From NCBI GenBank assembly GCA_037039685.1, contig JAWNGF010000007.1:682001-746000 (forward strand): a stretch of 64,000 bases of DNA. Reading direction: 5' to 3'. A model generated the notes under the pieces. The model was not told the origin of the DNA. It was given only the letters and a program-made list of their open reading frames with translations, and did not search any database. The first letter of the stretch is position 1. The number at the start of each line of letters is the position of its first letter. Positions 1 to 12,679 of the stretch are shown here, piece by piece. The stretch comes from Ceratobasidium sp. AG-K. Lineage: Eukaryota > Basidiomycota > Agaricomycetes > Cantharellales > Ceratobasidiaceae. The translations under genes were made by a program, and so were the position numbers.

Positions 1-218
1 AGTTGTTGTCGAGTAATTTCCTAAATGAAGTACATTTGATATGCCTGCTGAAGTGAGTCTGGCGTCGTCAGAGGTGCGACTAAGCGACGAGCGCGAGCAC
101 ATGACAACAATAGCATAACTGCCCGACCATGACCCAGGTACCTCACTGGGGAAAGCGGCCGCCCGAATAACTCTCTCCGTATACTCTAGACGCTGCTCGT
201 AGACCGCCCGGAGTATCC

Positions 219-1010
219 GTGGCCGATGAGCTGGTCTTGTACGATACCGCTATGCAAGGCCTCCGTCAGATAGATCTCCTAGTCCAAAAGAAAAAGGGCT
301 CAGAGCTCGATATCGACACAATCTCGAGCTCAATTCCACTCTCCAAGCTTGAAGCTATACTTGTAATATCCGAACTGCCAGATAACTTTAGGTTCTTTAA
401 ATCTACTACTCTGGTCACGCTCTGTGTCAGGCTCATGTCGGCTATCAAGGTGGCGGGCGAATCCTCAGTGAGCCCCCGAGCCTGGCCCGAAAATCGCATC
501 TAAATGTTGCAAGCCCTTCAGTCTTGCATATGGCTACGCTTGCTTCGGAATCCTCATACTCGCCTGTGGCGTGAACCTGTTCCAACGCACAGATGATTTC
601 GACGATACCGTTGCTGAAATACACACACGATGAAAGGATGCCATTGCAATTGTTCTCCGGGAATGTCTTGAGTTATTCAAAGAGAGATCGAGACTGCACA
701 GGATATAGCCTACTGCGATTATATCCTCGGCTGGTCCCAATGAAAGGGTCGCCCTCGCCGAGAGCCCCTGATGCATATATCCGACGCGACTTTTCTCCTG
801 GATCTACTCTATGAGGTCCGAAAGTGCTTCCTACGACGTCTCTTGTCCACATAATCGCCTGGGGTCTATCCAGAGTATACATGTTCCTTTGGGGAACTGA
901 TATCGAGACGTTACGGAGCATTCTTGATCATCGAGAGTTAAATGGAATTTCCATGATGCCACACCTAGTTAACCCGACCTCATCAACTCTTTTCCAGTTG
1001 AAAGTTCATT
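219..1010 (+). pseudogene. Decayed copy of the local MYND-finger gene family (N-terminal and middle part)
   Basis: The first block (219-503) is open. It holds IPLSKLEAIL...LVTLCVRLM, which lines up with IPLSTLKLVL...LISGCLKLM in the better preserved copy at 10.6-12.6 kb. About 505-615 continues in another frame with the family signature KPFSLAYGYACF (compare KPFSYEYGY and VFRYEYGFLCF in the other copies), followed by an in-frame stop near 630. A third piece near 780-900 contains FLLDLLYEVRKCFL and, after one more frame change, GLSRVYMFLWG, matching the family's PGLSPVFFVLWRF region. Several stops and frame changes separate the blocks, so this is a relic. The zinc-finger end is not visible. 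The molecular function of the family is unknown. Confidence 0.6.
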
Positions 1011-1904
1011 GAATCTGCTCGATCTCACAACAACCAGACGGTCACAAGGTTTGATCGGCATGCGGAAACCAATAGACGATGCGCTCGCAGAAAGCGAGCT
1101 CGAATCTTCCAATAGTTTGGTATCGTCGACGCCGTCAAGTGAGTTTACATCAAGTTTCAAATTTCAAATTAAGCATGCCAAGGCCCTCTAAGGAGCCAAA
1201 TATACGTACACCTAAAAATCACGACGTTCGCTTGTTCGATGAGGGATTGACGCGGAATCTCGACCTAACCGCGAGGACCGTATTTCTAATTGGAGAGTCA
1301 AGGCTAGTGGACGGTCAGCCAAGCATTAAGCCACACACATACTATCGGCAAGTCGAGTGGCTTCACTCGCGCGCCAGTTACTGGTGGCAGTCATAACCGC
1401 ATCCCATAGAAACAGATACCCAAAGCGTTCAAGCAAATACAGGCCCAACAATCGTAAACAGGCCTAGGGGACCATATAGCTCGAAGTGACAAAAGAGTGA
1501 AGTATCAGTGGGTGCAGAATGTTATTTAGGACGAGCTATTTATCACAAACTCAGTAGTTGACACTTGTGTCCGTGGCGGCGTTGAGTGAGGGGCGCCACC
1601 CCGCCATAACCAACATGTATTTCAAATAATCCCCACGCGGCTCACCGGTCCGTTTGCCGCGACTCCAGGTTCACGACATTCATTACATCTCAGGAGCCCT
1701 AGCGACACGACGAAGAGAACATAAATCAAAACAAAGAGGATGTACCAACAGACGAGCGGGGAGAATGATGAAGAGATTATGTAGAGATACTGTGAGAGCA
1801 TAGCGGAATAGAACATAAGGGTGCAGCAATGTCCGTTCAATACCTGCTCTGATTGAGTAAACTCCTGGTGGAGGAGTCAGGGAACGCACCAGGTCCAACG
1901 AGAT
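1011..1904. other. Gene-poor gap
   Basis: Short overlapping ORFs occur on both strands but none resembles a known family or joins through plausible splice sites. The last part is the 3' flank of the Rab4-type gene. I see no RNA gene or mobile element here. Confidence 0.4.
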
Positions 1905-2989
<1,085 letters not shown>

Positions 2990-3285
2990 TGGTATCCTGT
3001 ATGGGTATACGAGGAGTGCGAAGCCGTTGCCAACAGACCGAATGTCAAAGGGTGGTGGTGGGACGGAGCAGACCCCTTGGCTCCAATGTCCAATATGCTG
3101 ACGTAATATCGGCAAGTGTCAATTGAGCCGCTCCATTATGGGCGCTTATGGGTATCGCGTGCGATTGCTTGCGAAGACAGTGCACGTTGCAAAGGGTGAT
3201 CTCATGCACAATAAACCTAGTTTGGCTTTGGGTTCTCGATGTTGTAATGTACATGTGTTTATTATTACATTCTCTCTACAGCTTC

Positions 3286-4519
3286 GGCAAGGGTTTGAAC
3301 CGGGGCGGTTGTTTTGTTTGGAATGCTCTGAAAGCGTCGGTGAGGTCCTAGAGAGAGCATAAGGCCGAGTATATGTGAGATGCGCTCTACCTACCAGCGA
3401 CTGCAACATTCCCTGATTCCATGACGCCGTATACTCGAGATTATCCTCAACCCTACGAAACACGTTAGCAAATACCCCACACGGCTGAGCAAAACCTACG
3501 AATGATCACGAGCATGCAACAACACCCTCTTGGTCCCAACCACCGCGATGGGGGACTTGGACGCAATGACTCTAGCAGTCTCCAAGGCCGCCGCTGACAT
3601 CCGGTCAGCACACAGCCACTATTTTCCATGCAACGTACCAGTCACTTCGTCCCGTCCGCCTTGAACGACCCTCGAGACGAATCCAAGCTGAAGTGCTTCG
3701 GCCGGTCCAAACTCGCGTGCCGAGAATGCGAGTTCGCGTAGGAGAGACTCGTTGCCGCTTATTTTCGGGAGTCGGGCGAGGGTGCCTATATCCGCTGCCA
3801 GGCCGACGTCTACTTCCTGGTCCCAATAAATACCTAGAAAGAGCGAGGAAATCGGGGGCTCACCTTGATTGAGAACCGGGTATTGGGGCTGGTATACCGT
3901 ACGTCGCAAGCGCACATAATATCTATGGCGAGACCATACGCGATCCCGTTGACCGCCGCAATGACCGGCTGGGTGCATCGTTCGATGGCGGAAATGCACG
4001 ATTGAAAGTGCTACAACCGGTATAAGATCATTGTTTCGCTACAATGAGGGGACTTACTAGGATATGGTCCCGCAACCTGAGCGCCTGACGGGCTGGGTCC
4101 AAGTTCTCGGTGTTGGCCAGCGCACCAGTGTCGAGCACTTTCCAACCCTATCGTCAAGTTCCAACTCGCAACAACGAGATGTTATGCTCACGATCGAGAC
4201 CGGCAGTGAAAATCTTTGGGTTCGTTGACGAGAGAACTACTGCCCGAATAGTTCCATCTCGACTAATCTTGTCAAATGTTGCGCCGAGCTCTTCCCAAAA
4301 CCTAGGCAAGTTTGGCATAAATTGGCATAAAATCTGCTTATATGGGTTTGACATACGGCTGGTTGAACGCGTTAACAGGAGCCCTACAAGTTCCCTAGTA
4401 TGAGTACTGAACCACACGGAATACGGGTGAACGCACCGGTTGAGTTCCACTAGCAGGACAGACTTGTTCTCCAGCGGAGCCGAAACTTTGACCAGTTTAT
4501 TGTTCGCGAATTCGGACAT
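3286..4519 (-). CDS. Delta3,5-Delta2,4-dienoyl-CoA isomerase (ECH1-like, crotonase superfamily)
   Basis: Spliced exons read through the whole crotonase fold: VELNRAPVNAFNQPFWEEL, RAVVLSSTNPKIFTAGLD (substrate and oxyanion region), QPVIAAVNGIAYGLAIDI, FSIKEVDVGLAADIG, ISGNESLLRELAFSAREF, SKSPIAVVGTKRVLL and VEDNLEYTASWNQGML. The Glu and last Asp of EVDVGLAAD match the catalytic Glu196/Asp204 pair of rat ECH1, which separates it from plain enoyl-CoA hydratases. The enzyme shifts double bonds during beta-oxidation of unsaturated fatty acids, in peroxisomes and/or mitochondria. The C-terminus is PLPKL; ECH1 usually ends SKL (PTS1), so PKL could be a weak peroxisomal signal. Start MSEFANNKL at 4519; a GTG five codons upstream is unlikely in a eukaryote. 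Introns are near 50 nt. No disabling change seen. Confidence 0.88.
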
Positions 4520-4943
4520 GATAAATGGATCCACGGTATAGTATAAAGAGAGGAGAGGGGGTCGAGGTGTCGTCGTCTAAATACCGAATACGGGTCGGCA
4601 TTCGGCTAGCAACTATTCCGGCGGGGAATCACGTGAGAAACTTAAGACCCGCTCTGTGTCGTCCGACGACCATTGCCAAGTATGCATTTCGGGCGTATAT
4701 GCCCTCTCATGGCCCATTCCCCTATATGTCTTAGTCTCAGCGATCATAGGTGAGGCCGTCCAAGTTGCTTTTTCACGAAGAAAAAGCTTGACGAGGCAGT
4801 TGCAACTCGTGAGGATCCAAAGCAGGGTTGTATTGGAGTTAACCGATCTATAGCACATTGGCTTAGAGAACGGTCAAATTCAAGGTTCCGATGCACCTGG
4901 TTACCCTCCGTCTGCACAACGGGTGATCCTCCAATAATGAGTA

Positions 4944-6154
4944 TCACTTCTCCTCTGGCGCACCAGAGGTCTGACACTCTACGGCACCGTCGCTCTGCCT
5001 CCTTCGTCTTCGTTGAGCCAACGGATTCAGAATCACAGCGAGGAGTATAACCAGGCCATCTAGCACCTGGCCACTCACGGATGACCAATCAATTCGGACA
5101 AATGGGGTTTCGGCACTCACCACTACAAAAATGTAAGGTATCGCAGCGAATAAGTCAAACGAGTCTTTGAACGCGAGAGAAACCGCACTGAAGACCCCGC
5201 CTAGCATGTCGATAGTCATGAATAGAATGGATACGCCTAACGGAATATAGTTCACTTGATAGTTTGTTCCATATCGGTACTCACCCACGACTTCCCTCCG
5301 CTTCCAGATTTCCCAGTATTGCGGCCTTGGTATCGTGAGCGAGCGATATGAAGACATATAACATCCAACCTACAAGAGACCTCCAGACAGGAGAACGGTG
5401 CTTATAATTGAAAATGTTCTGAGAGACCACACGTCACCGCCATTGTACTTGTGCTATATCTAATTTGAGCGAGACCCACAATGTGGGGTTTCCAAGCCGA
5501 AACTTACCTTTACCAGCGTTGCAAATCCACCTTGGAACCCTCCACCCAAAGCTAGAAATGCCATAAAGATGGAGACGCAATAGCGCTTTGTTTTGCGGGA
5601 ACCGTAATATAAACACTACAAGATGTACATCAGTTGCGTCGCGCGCCCGAATGACATGATCAAAGTTTAATCCCTACCTGGATCCACGATACTGCGGCCA
5701 TAGCTCCAAATAGTTGCGGTTGTAATATAAGCTATGGGCGCTCGCTGTGGTGAGATAATGCCTTCAAATAGCATCGTATCTCACTGGTATGCTTATGTTT
5801 TGAGAAATCATATAAACCCCTAAAAATGGAGCCGAGAGCGCCCAGATGAACCTGGTTCACAGATGCAAATGAGGAAGGTTAGCCCAATGAGTCGGCGAGA
5901 ATCCGCACATTAGCCAGGGAGACAGGCCTTCAGTCGACTTTTCTCTATAACTCTTGACGATTTGCGGAACTTGTTCCTAATGGTCAGTCACGAACCGCGG
6001 GCCGCAAAGGAATCGAAAGTACTTACTTAACTGAACCATCCACATTACCGTGCCTGGAAGCACATAGGCAGATCAACATCTGAAATAAGTCTCGTATAGC
6101 CAAGCACAAACCAACAGTAGCCAGAACATTCTCAGCCACCGTATTGACAGGCAT
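4944..6154 (-). CDS. PQ-loop repeat membrane protein
   Basis: The start ATG at 6154 begins MPVNTVAENVLATVG, which splices to TVMWMVQLIPQIVKSYREKS, the first PQ loop, followed by TEGLSPWLM. A later exon carries the second PQ motif, PRPQYWEIWKRREVVG, spliced to VSILFMTIDMLGGVF and then to VVLDGLVILLAVILNP, with a basic RRRRRQ cytosolic end. PQ-loop proteins (SLC66/SWEET-like fold, relatives of cystinosin) are seven-helix carriers or receptors, many in vacuolar membranes. The substrate cannot be told from sequence. The two introns inside 4944-5357 are read through by a single open frame, so a naive ORF call would insert false residues. The middle exons (5,400-5,950) are placed only roughly. Confidence 0.8.
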
Positions 6155-6498
6155 CCCGCTGTGAATGGAGCGTGAGCGAGCAGTTAAGTCGGTCCGGACA
6201 ATGATCTGTATGAGAGATATTGACTGCAACGCCCTCTACATAACAAAAGTAGATTGTTCAAGTATTTGGTCGGCCGAGCCTGTTATCTTATCGTAGCCAG
6301 TTTGAAGGCAAGACGGCATGACACAGGGTGGTAAACAAAAACCGCGCCACTCAGGGTCAGTTGGAAATCAGAAGGTGCCCACTGGGCTTCCCCTATATGC
6401 GCGCTCTCACGTTCAGATGGGTGCATGGTTTGTCGCGCTGTTCTAAGTTATAAATTTCTCTCTAAGCACATCAGTAAAATTAACCACTACAAGGTGGT

Positions 6499-8432
6499 CT
6501 ATGACGGTTGCCAGTGCTCCAGTCCAAAGGCATTCTCAATCCGACGTAAAGCGAGCTGCCGATTCAAGGAGCGCGATTAGTTTCGTACGAGGTTGAGAAA
6601 GAATAATGACTTGCCATCATCACCTCTCGGGGAAGGGTAAACGTCATCCTAAAACGGGTCACAATTGGGTCGTCTGAGTCGAACGTCGGAACCTATTCAT
6701 GAATTAAACGCCATGTGTCATGTGGTGCCAGCTACAAATCCGACCGACCAGATATACCCCCGCGTTCTGCATGGCTTTGAATCCTGTAATAGTTTGCTCC
6801 CGAAGGTTGGATGCGGTCCCGCTCAGTCGACCAAGGATCGGAGCAAAATCAATAACGAAAAATACACCCGCACTCGCTGGGGTAAATCTTCATCGAGCAA
6901 TGCTGTGGTATGAGCTTATACAAGCAGTGTTGGAAATCGGAACTTACGGCAATTTATGAAAAGTACACCAATCTCCAGCTAGTTCAAACGCTTTCTGAAG
7001 GCGTGCCCTGTTTTCCCGCAAAAACCAGTCTCTAAACTCGGTGTCATTGAGGACAGGCGTGAAAAGCGCATCGGAGGCGGACGACATAGGCACTGCTTGA
7101 ACTGCGCGCTCGACAAGCCGAAGGAGATCAGGATTGTGTTGCGAAATTAGGCTTCCGACCTTGAGCCCTGAAGAGCCAAAGTCCTTGGTAGGCCCCCCGA
7201 GCACGTGAATCCGGGCGGGATTGCAGCCAACGAGGCTTTGAACATCTAGACTCAATATAGAAACGAAAGGAGTAGGGTTTGGAACGTATTTGCTTGAGAA
7301 AACTTGTAGCCCATAGATTTCGTCGACAAGCAGATGCACGTTGAACTGATGCGTCGCATATATGCGTTCGTTAGTTCATACGGCCAAGCCGGGACGATCC
7401 ATAAATATAGTGACTCGCCTCTTCGGCGATTCTAGCATATTCTAAGATCACTTCTTGATGATGTGGCGTGGCCAGTGGGTTATGCGGGTTACTAGGAGGG
7501 TACTCAGTCTGATGGCAAACATCGCATCTATTATCAAATGGACTGCGTACCATAAGATTACAACTCGAACACGGCTTTCCTTGTTTTCCAGAGCTGAACG
7601 AACGTATTTTGTCGCAGCCAAAGACAAGGGATCTATCTTTGTAGGAACATGAGCGGGAACAACCTTGGCTTGGGCTGGGTAGTTTATATCTCGAGGATAT
7701 GTGTCTAGTCGTGCAGGCTCTCAGTTGGTAAACGCAGGGATGGACCTTGGGATCTCACCATAATACGGCTAGAAGCAGCATGGGTCAGGAAAAAGGGTGA
7801 CTACACAGACTGAGGTAGTTTTTAGCCCAATTTCTCACCGTGGTCATCAGCACGCCGTCCCCTGGTTCGCATAGAGCCCAAATGACTTGGGGAAGTAATG
7901 ATCCGATCCCATCGGCGTGCACGCAGTGCTGAGGTGAAATCTTGATCCGGGGATTGAAGTATGTATTGAAGTATTCTGGAAGGGCAGTTTTGGTCGATTG
8001 TTCGTACCCCCCAACCAGCGAAGTGCCTGTGGGAGAGGGTCAGGATAAAAAATAGCGGACATAAAGGACATGAAAACTCACGGTACTTGAGATGTGAGGG
8101 AGTCAAATGGAAATGGGAGTGGAAATACTAGATAAAGGTCAGAAACCGCCGGGGGAGGCTCGAAATGCCACTTGCGTCCAACAGCTCGTCGTTAAGCAAT
8201 GAGTTTTCTGCGGTTGCCATTCGTATGACACCATCCGGATTCTTTTCTTTGTCGTAAAAACTACCGATGAATGAACTGCAGTGTATTAGGGGGTTTGTTT
8301 GGCCGTTAGTCGTGTAAATGTGTTAAGAAATGGCCATACCCACAATGGTGATGGTTCCTTGAGGGTAGTTACTTGTTGGGTCCCCCTCCGTGAGAGCGTC
8401 GGTTGGCTGAAAGTATGCGTAGTATCCGACAT
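6499..8432 (-). CDS. ACC-synthase-like class I/II aminotransferase (PLP enzyme)
   Basis: Starts MSDTTHTFSQPTLSRRG and continues over short introns through FYDKEKNPDGVIRMATAENS, GYEQSTKTALPEYFNTYF, GIGSLLPQVIWALCEPGDGV, CNPHNPLATPHHQE, HLLVDEIYGLQVF, GPTKDFGSSGLKVG and FVIDFAPILGRLSGTASN, ending EHWQPS. NPHNP and DEIY bind PLP, and the Lys of TKDFGSSGLKVG forms the Schiff base. Order and motifs match the fungal group related to 1-aminocyclopropane-1-carboxylate synthase. Fungal members often act on other amino acids, so ethylene-precursor synthesis should not be assumed. The VDEIY exon is reached by a GC-AG intron (GAG|GCGAGT, donor at 7418), and the last intron probably uses ATG|GCAAGT (donor at 6614). 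With these the frame stays open from end to end. Confidence 0.85.
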
Positions 8433-9293
8433 CGTGATTTGCTTGGGATGGATGGAGAAGCGGTTGCACCGGTCTGCCAGTCGTTGAGTTGATATAAAAG
8501 TGAACGTAGTCACGTGCTAGATTACTCAGCCACCGGCCACCTAGGGGCGAGAATCAAAACAGAGCAACAGAAGGTAGGTTCTACTGTACTTGCCAGTGTT
8601 GGTTGACCACCCCTTGAACTGGTGGAATAGGCACAAATTTCATATCGTGTTGTTTTAGTTAGCCCGCGTTCCCATGTCGGATTTCTCATTGAGTGATCCA
8701 TCGTCCTCAACGGCACTATATTGTATCAGTACAACGGCCTGGCAGTGACAATTAACTAGAAAGTAACTAGAACTTACCTATATATGTATATGGTAATATT
8801 GCACGGCGGGGTAGACATATACCCGACACCACTTGCGTTGAAATTCTAGGGAACACAACGGATGGACCGTACTGCAAATATTTCGACATTTCTAACGTGA
8901 AATGTTGGCCATCTCACAAAGTGTGGGTTCTCCTTTATCTAACTTTATTAGGTAGCGTTGAGTAAAAATGACAAAAGAAACCCCTTCAATATGTGCCTAA
9001 TATCTGGGGATTGCTCCAGGGCGTGCCGGACTATCGAATTAACACTACGCATACATGGGCGAATACTGCTTGAAACTCATTTTATATACCAGTTGGTCGA
9101 ATATTATAGCGTTTTAAGCCACCCGAAATCACAAAAGAACGAACGTAATGCTTGTGTGTCGTATAGGTTCGGGCCAGCACACAGTTGGACGCGGAGCGAC
9201 ACTGAAGGCATCTACGACGATTTCCCATGTAATGTAGTGTCTGTTGAGTACGTTTGAGTTCGGTACAATTGGTTACTAGGTACTTTATTTTGA
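8433..9293. other. Gene-poor gap
   Basis: This is the promoter side of the PLP-enzyme gene and the 3' side of the next MYND-family copy. The longest ORFs (about 99 and 74 codons) lie on opposite strands of the same stretch near 8,960-9,300 and resemble nothing known. No repeat or RNA gene is apparent. Confidence 0.35.
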
Positions 9294-9960
9294 TTAATCC
9301 ATACAATCATCTTCATGTGGCTTTTGCCAATCACCGTTCCACCAGTCTCTAGGTGATGAGATTAAAGTCAGCAGGTGTCACAGTTGCCATTCCCAACTTA
9401 CAAATCCTGACATCTTGCACTACAGTAAAGCCTTTCACAGTCTTCGCCCGCAAACTGAGGGCTCATCGGTTGAAAAGGGTTTGGGCACCTCGCCAGAGCT
9501 GTCTTTATGACATCTATCGCCTCGCTGACTTGCCGAATGAAGCACCTTAAGCCAAGAGTTACTACACGACTTCCAATAGCTCCTCTCAGTGTCTAATCGT
9601 CCGGATATGGCTGAGCGCCACTCGAAATAGGACACGTATTTGACCCAGTCACCCAGGCAAGGTTCAAAATTATACTTGAAGGTTGATTTAGGGATTGAAC
9701 GTATTAAGTAAAGAGCGCCGAAAAACTTATCAGATCCCATAATGAACCCCGCATATGGAGCTACATTCGATGGGTCAGTGCTAATGTAATTAAAATAAGC
9801 AAGCCGTATTACGCATTGATACTCCAGGGAAGGCGGGTTCGAGTTTGGTCATGATGCCTGCCATGAGGCCTAGAAGATCCTCCCTGATTATTGCATCAAT
9901 GAGTTGGGGCCCTGCGTCAGAAGGAATAGGCTATAACTCTTTAAGTAGACTCCTAATACC
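9294..9960 (-). pseudogene. MYND-finger family copy, 3' part (truncated or frameshifted)
   Basis: The minus strand reads IREDLLGLMAGIM, then after a short intron GFIMGSDKFFGALYLIRS and LGDWVKYVSYFEW, the mid-region pattern of the local MYND family (compare ENDALDLVGRLMLLM and YVPDWLKYNRYLGRL at 11 kb). A zinc-finger end follows: ARCPNP...CERLYCSARCQDL, then after a GT-AG intron DWWNGDWQKPHEDDC and a stop. The Cys/His order agrees with MYND (C-C...YC-C...W-H-C). The YFEW block and the finger block lie in different frames with no clear intron between them near 9,550, so a frameshift is likely. The 5' half of the family is not recognised upstream; it may be missing or lie in the poorly read stretch at 10.1-10.5 kb. 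Role unknown; MYND fingers usually bind proline-rich partner peptides. Confidence 0.6.
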
Positions 9961-9993
9961 ATCAATGGGGTTTAACATCTGCAAAGGCCATTG

Positions 9994-10085
9994 GCCTCCA
10001 GAGTAGCTCTAGAGTACTCAGAGTGCTTAGGTAAACCTAAAATCTCCCAGAGTACCCAGAGTGACTCTAGAGTACTCTAGGAGGC
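9994..10085. repeat. 92-bp foldback (inverted-repeat) element
   Basis: The ends are near-perfect inverted copies: GCCTCCAGAGTAGCTCTAGA at the left, and the reverse complement of the right end reads GCCTCCTAGAGTACTCTAGA. The unit AGAGTACTC/CTCTAGAGT recurs inside, and the centre is itself palindromic (CTTAGGTAAACCTAA). It could form a long hairpin. Such an object may be a MITE-like element or a regulatory or RNA hairpin. No target-site duplication was established. Confidence 0.6.
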
Positions 10086-10098
10086 ATCCGACTGGTTA

Positions 10099-10510
10099 TC
10101 ATGTTAAGACTCGAGCCTTCTTACTCCCAACCAGTGTGCATATCTCGCGGATGGCTTCCACGGTGTTGGCAAGAACAGAACGCTCCTCTTCTGGGGTAAA
10201 ACTAAATACACATATGCTGTCATCCATATCATAATAGGGGATATATTCGGGCATCTTGTATCCCCAAAATGGAGCGTTGTTCACATTGGAGAATCTGTTG
10301 TATTGTTGCGGCAGTAATACTGTTGCATGAAGGGTGGTCGTTCAGAAGGCGTGTGAAACTGATTACATCAGCATGCGTTGAATTCGGTGCGGAAGCGCGC
10401 AACTTGCTCCAAAGCATTGGTGACGTTCCAAAGCTGCTCTGTCCACATGTATGCGCCGTGGATTCTATTTTACAATGTTGGGTATTGGAAGGAAGCAATG
10501 CTGCATTCAC
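10099..10510 (-). other. Unclassified coding-like remnant
   Basis: Two overlapping minus-strand frames hold protein-like text. One has MLWSKLRASAPNSTHADVIS and LLNDHPSCNSITAATIQQIL. The other has FWGYKMPEYIPYYDMDDSI and FTPEEERSVLANTVEAIREI. They meet near 10,255-10,284 without splice signals I trust, which suggests one reading frame broken by an indel. It may be the 5' part of the MYND-family copy downstream, separated from it by the foldback element, or an unrelated gene. I do not recognise a family. Confidence 0.3.
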
Positions 10511-10625
10511 CTAACTTGAATTTGGCCACGAGTCGTGCAACACTGGATCATTGTGTATAATGCTTGTTGTGATAACCAAGAGTGCAGTTGTAGTTAACGA
10601 ATAATTGTCACGACATCTCCATAAT

Positions 10626-12641
10626 CTATACAGGATGGATGTGTGCTCGGCAAGATCTTCTATGTGACTCCTGCCCGCCCAGTATCCAGTCGCTTAAAAG
10701 CGTTAGCCTTTAGCGAAACCAAAAGGGAGATTAGCCTACCCTTGTTGACATTGAGAACTACAGTAAGCACGATCAGTACACCCTCCGCAAACAAACGTGC
10801 CGCCCCCCAGTCCGGCCGGGTCTGAGCACCTCGGGTAATCACACCCAACCACCTGGGTTTGTTCTCGTTTTATACCAGGTCCAAGTCCGAGTGAATGTGC
10901 GACGGTGCTCCAAAGATTACGACAAGCCAGGAAATGATCGATGTCCGGACGCGGGGAGCTCATGGTACAAAACACGAGACGACCCAAGTACCGGTTGTAC
11001 TTCAACCAATCGGGAACGTACCCGCGGAACGTATACTCGAGGACCCGTTTAGGCGCGACCTTAGCTAGCTCGAGAAACATGAATTGCGTATTTCCGAGGA
11101 ATCCGCTATTTTGGTCTTTGTTTCGAGTGTCAATTCTCTTATGGAGGATTGAGTATGAGTGTAACTCACCGTAAAGTTGCGGTGCTCGAAACGGGGTGGG
11201 GTTCATTAACAACATGAGCCGGCCAACCAAATCTAGTGCGTCGTTTTCTACCATCGCTTCTAATGTTTCCACGAGAGCATATCGGTTGGAGTAAAATGTA
11301 TGACGCAGAGACTTGAACAAATGGCTAATTCAACGGCAATCAGGGATTAGGAAGCCAGCCGATATTTGGCCAATTTATAAGAGGGGGACTCACCCAAAGT
11401 GTTTGAACAGATCTCCTATATGCATAAAAAAGTTAGGCATAACTCCCGCATCTTGCTGCGGCACATCGGATACGATCTCCCAGCATCTGGCCAGGGTTGA
11501 CCCGAAAAGAGCTGGCAGTAGATCCTCTGAGCCAGATTGGACATGAGGCACCACAAATCTGAGAAGCCAGGACATTGTCTCGACGTCCAATGGTGTGTAG
11601 AGCTGCGGGATCGCCGGCTCGAGACGCCCGTTGTATGCTTGCAATATTATCCTCGAATCTTCGAGATCGACAGTTTGTGGGCGATCGTAGTGGTTTCTTA
11701 AGTCTGTAACTGTCTGGTCGATGCATTTGAGCACGTGGTACTGCTCTGGTGTAGCCACAAGCATGTATCGCCACAGGATTTCGCGAAGCTGGCTGGAGTA
11801 AAGTGCTTTAGATCCTGCCAAACTGGTAAAATCAGCCGGATCGCTACCTGAGAGCAAGGCTGCTGTCACTTACAAGCTACCCTGCGTAAAGCGCCATAGG
11901 ACAAAGAAAACAGGTGATAGACCTGGGAGGAATGTGAACAAACTGGCCGTGAGGAATGCCTTCCGGTCTTCCCATATCATGTGCAATAGCATCGAGAGGT
12001 CGGACCTCGATATCAGCGTTGACTGTTTCAGGTGGCAAGGCGACGTGGTCCATCCGAGAATCCAATCACAGTTATCTTCGTCAACAGTAATTTCGTTATC
12101 AATGGCTCGAGAAACAAGGCAGGACAAGGCCAGCAAATCATCGACTGCGGGATCAAAGGCAAAGCTCTGGGCTGTCAAACCCGACTCGTTTGAGCGTTCG
12201 AGTATACAGACTGCAAGGGTGATTGCGATGATTCGAAAACACAATATCCGTATTCGTAGCTAAATGGCTTTATGTGTATAAGTAATGCAAGTAAAACCAT
12301 CCTACCAATGAACGCACAGAAATCTTGCCGAAATCGTTTACAGTAGCCATAAGCTTCAGGCATCCGCTTATAAGTGCCGGGCGAGCAAGTTCTCCAAGAA
12401 CGGCGAGAGATATAGAGTGTTTGAGAACTAACTTGAGCGTCGAAAGTGGTATCTGGTTAGCCTCGGCCGTGGTATCAATCGGATGTGATTGATCTCCCAG
12501 CATCGATATCGCTCGGATTGCCTCTAGGACTTTCAGTTGAATATCAGGACGAAGAGCCCCCCTCCGTTCCGCATTATTTATATCGTAGCTCTGGTAGTAG
12601 CGGCCTAGTGGTTGACCCCAGCGAGGATGGGGCTCGGACAT
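10626..12641 (-). CDS. MYND-finger protein of a locally expanded fungal family
   Basis: The start MSEPHPRWGQPLGRYYQSYD at 12641 parallels MPPSHPVYGPHLEDYVRFYT of the copy at 49.7 kb. A long helical body follows, with IPLSTLKLVL, WEDRKAFLTASLF, LPGLSPVFFVLWRF, MSWLLRFVVPHVQSGSEDLLPALFG and ENDALDLVGRLMLL. It ends in a MYND finger: CDYPRC...CGGCTDRAYCSSQCQQG, then over an intron (TTTTAAG|C) DWILGGQESHRRSCRA and the stop at 10626. The finger is complete; its first pair is C-x4-C. Near 12,255 the conserved KPFSYEYGY and the following CFRIIAITLAVCILERSN are in different frames, offset as if one base were missing. Either the gene is newly broken there or it uses an unusual acceptor and loses the motif. 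Function unknown; MYND domains mediate protein-protein contacts. Confidence 0.65.
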
Positions 12642-12679
12642 TGCGGCAGCCGTAGAAGATGAGGCTCCTAAATTACGGA

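Noticed and set aside
3291..3320. tRNA-like TTTGAACC box, and similar TTCGAAT/TTCGAAC motifs elsewhere
   Set aside because: No matching acceptor stem, D-arm or anticodon arm could be built around any of them.
4944..6154. STE3 pheromone receptor as identity of the multi-helix membrane protein
   Set aside because: Two PQ-loop motifs and the spacing identify it as a PQ-loop carrier-type protein; it lies 36 kb away and lacks STE3 features.
6499..8432. Calling the PLP enzyme a true ACC synthase that makes the ethylene precursor
   Set aside because: Fungal members of this subfamily often have other substrates; sequence alone does not settle it.
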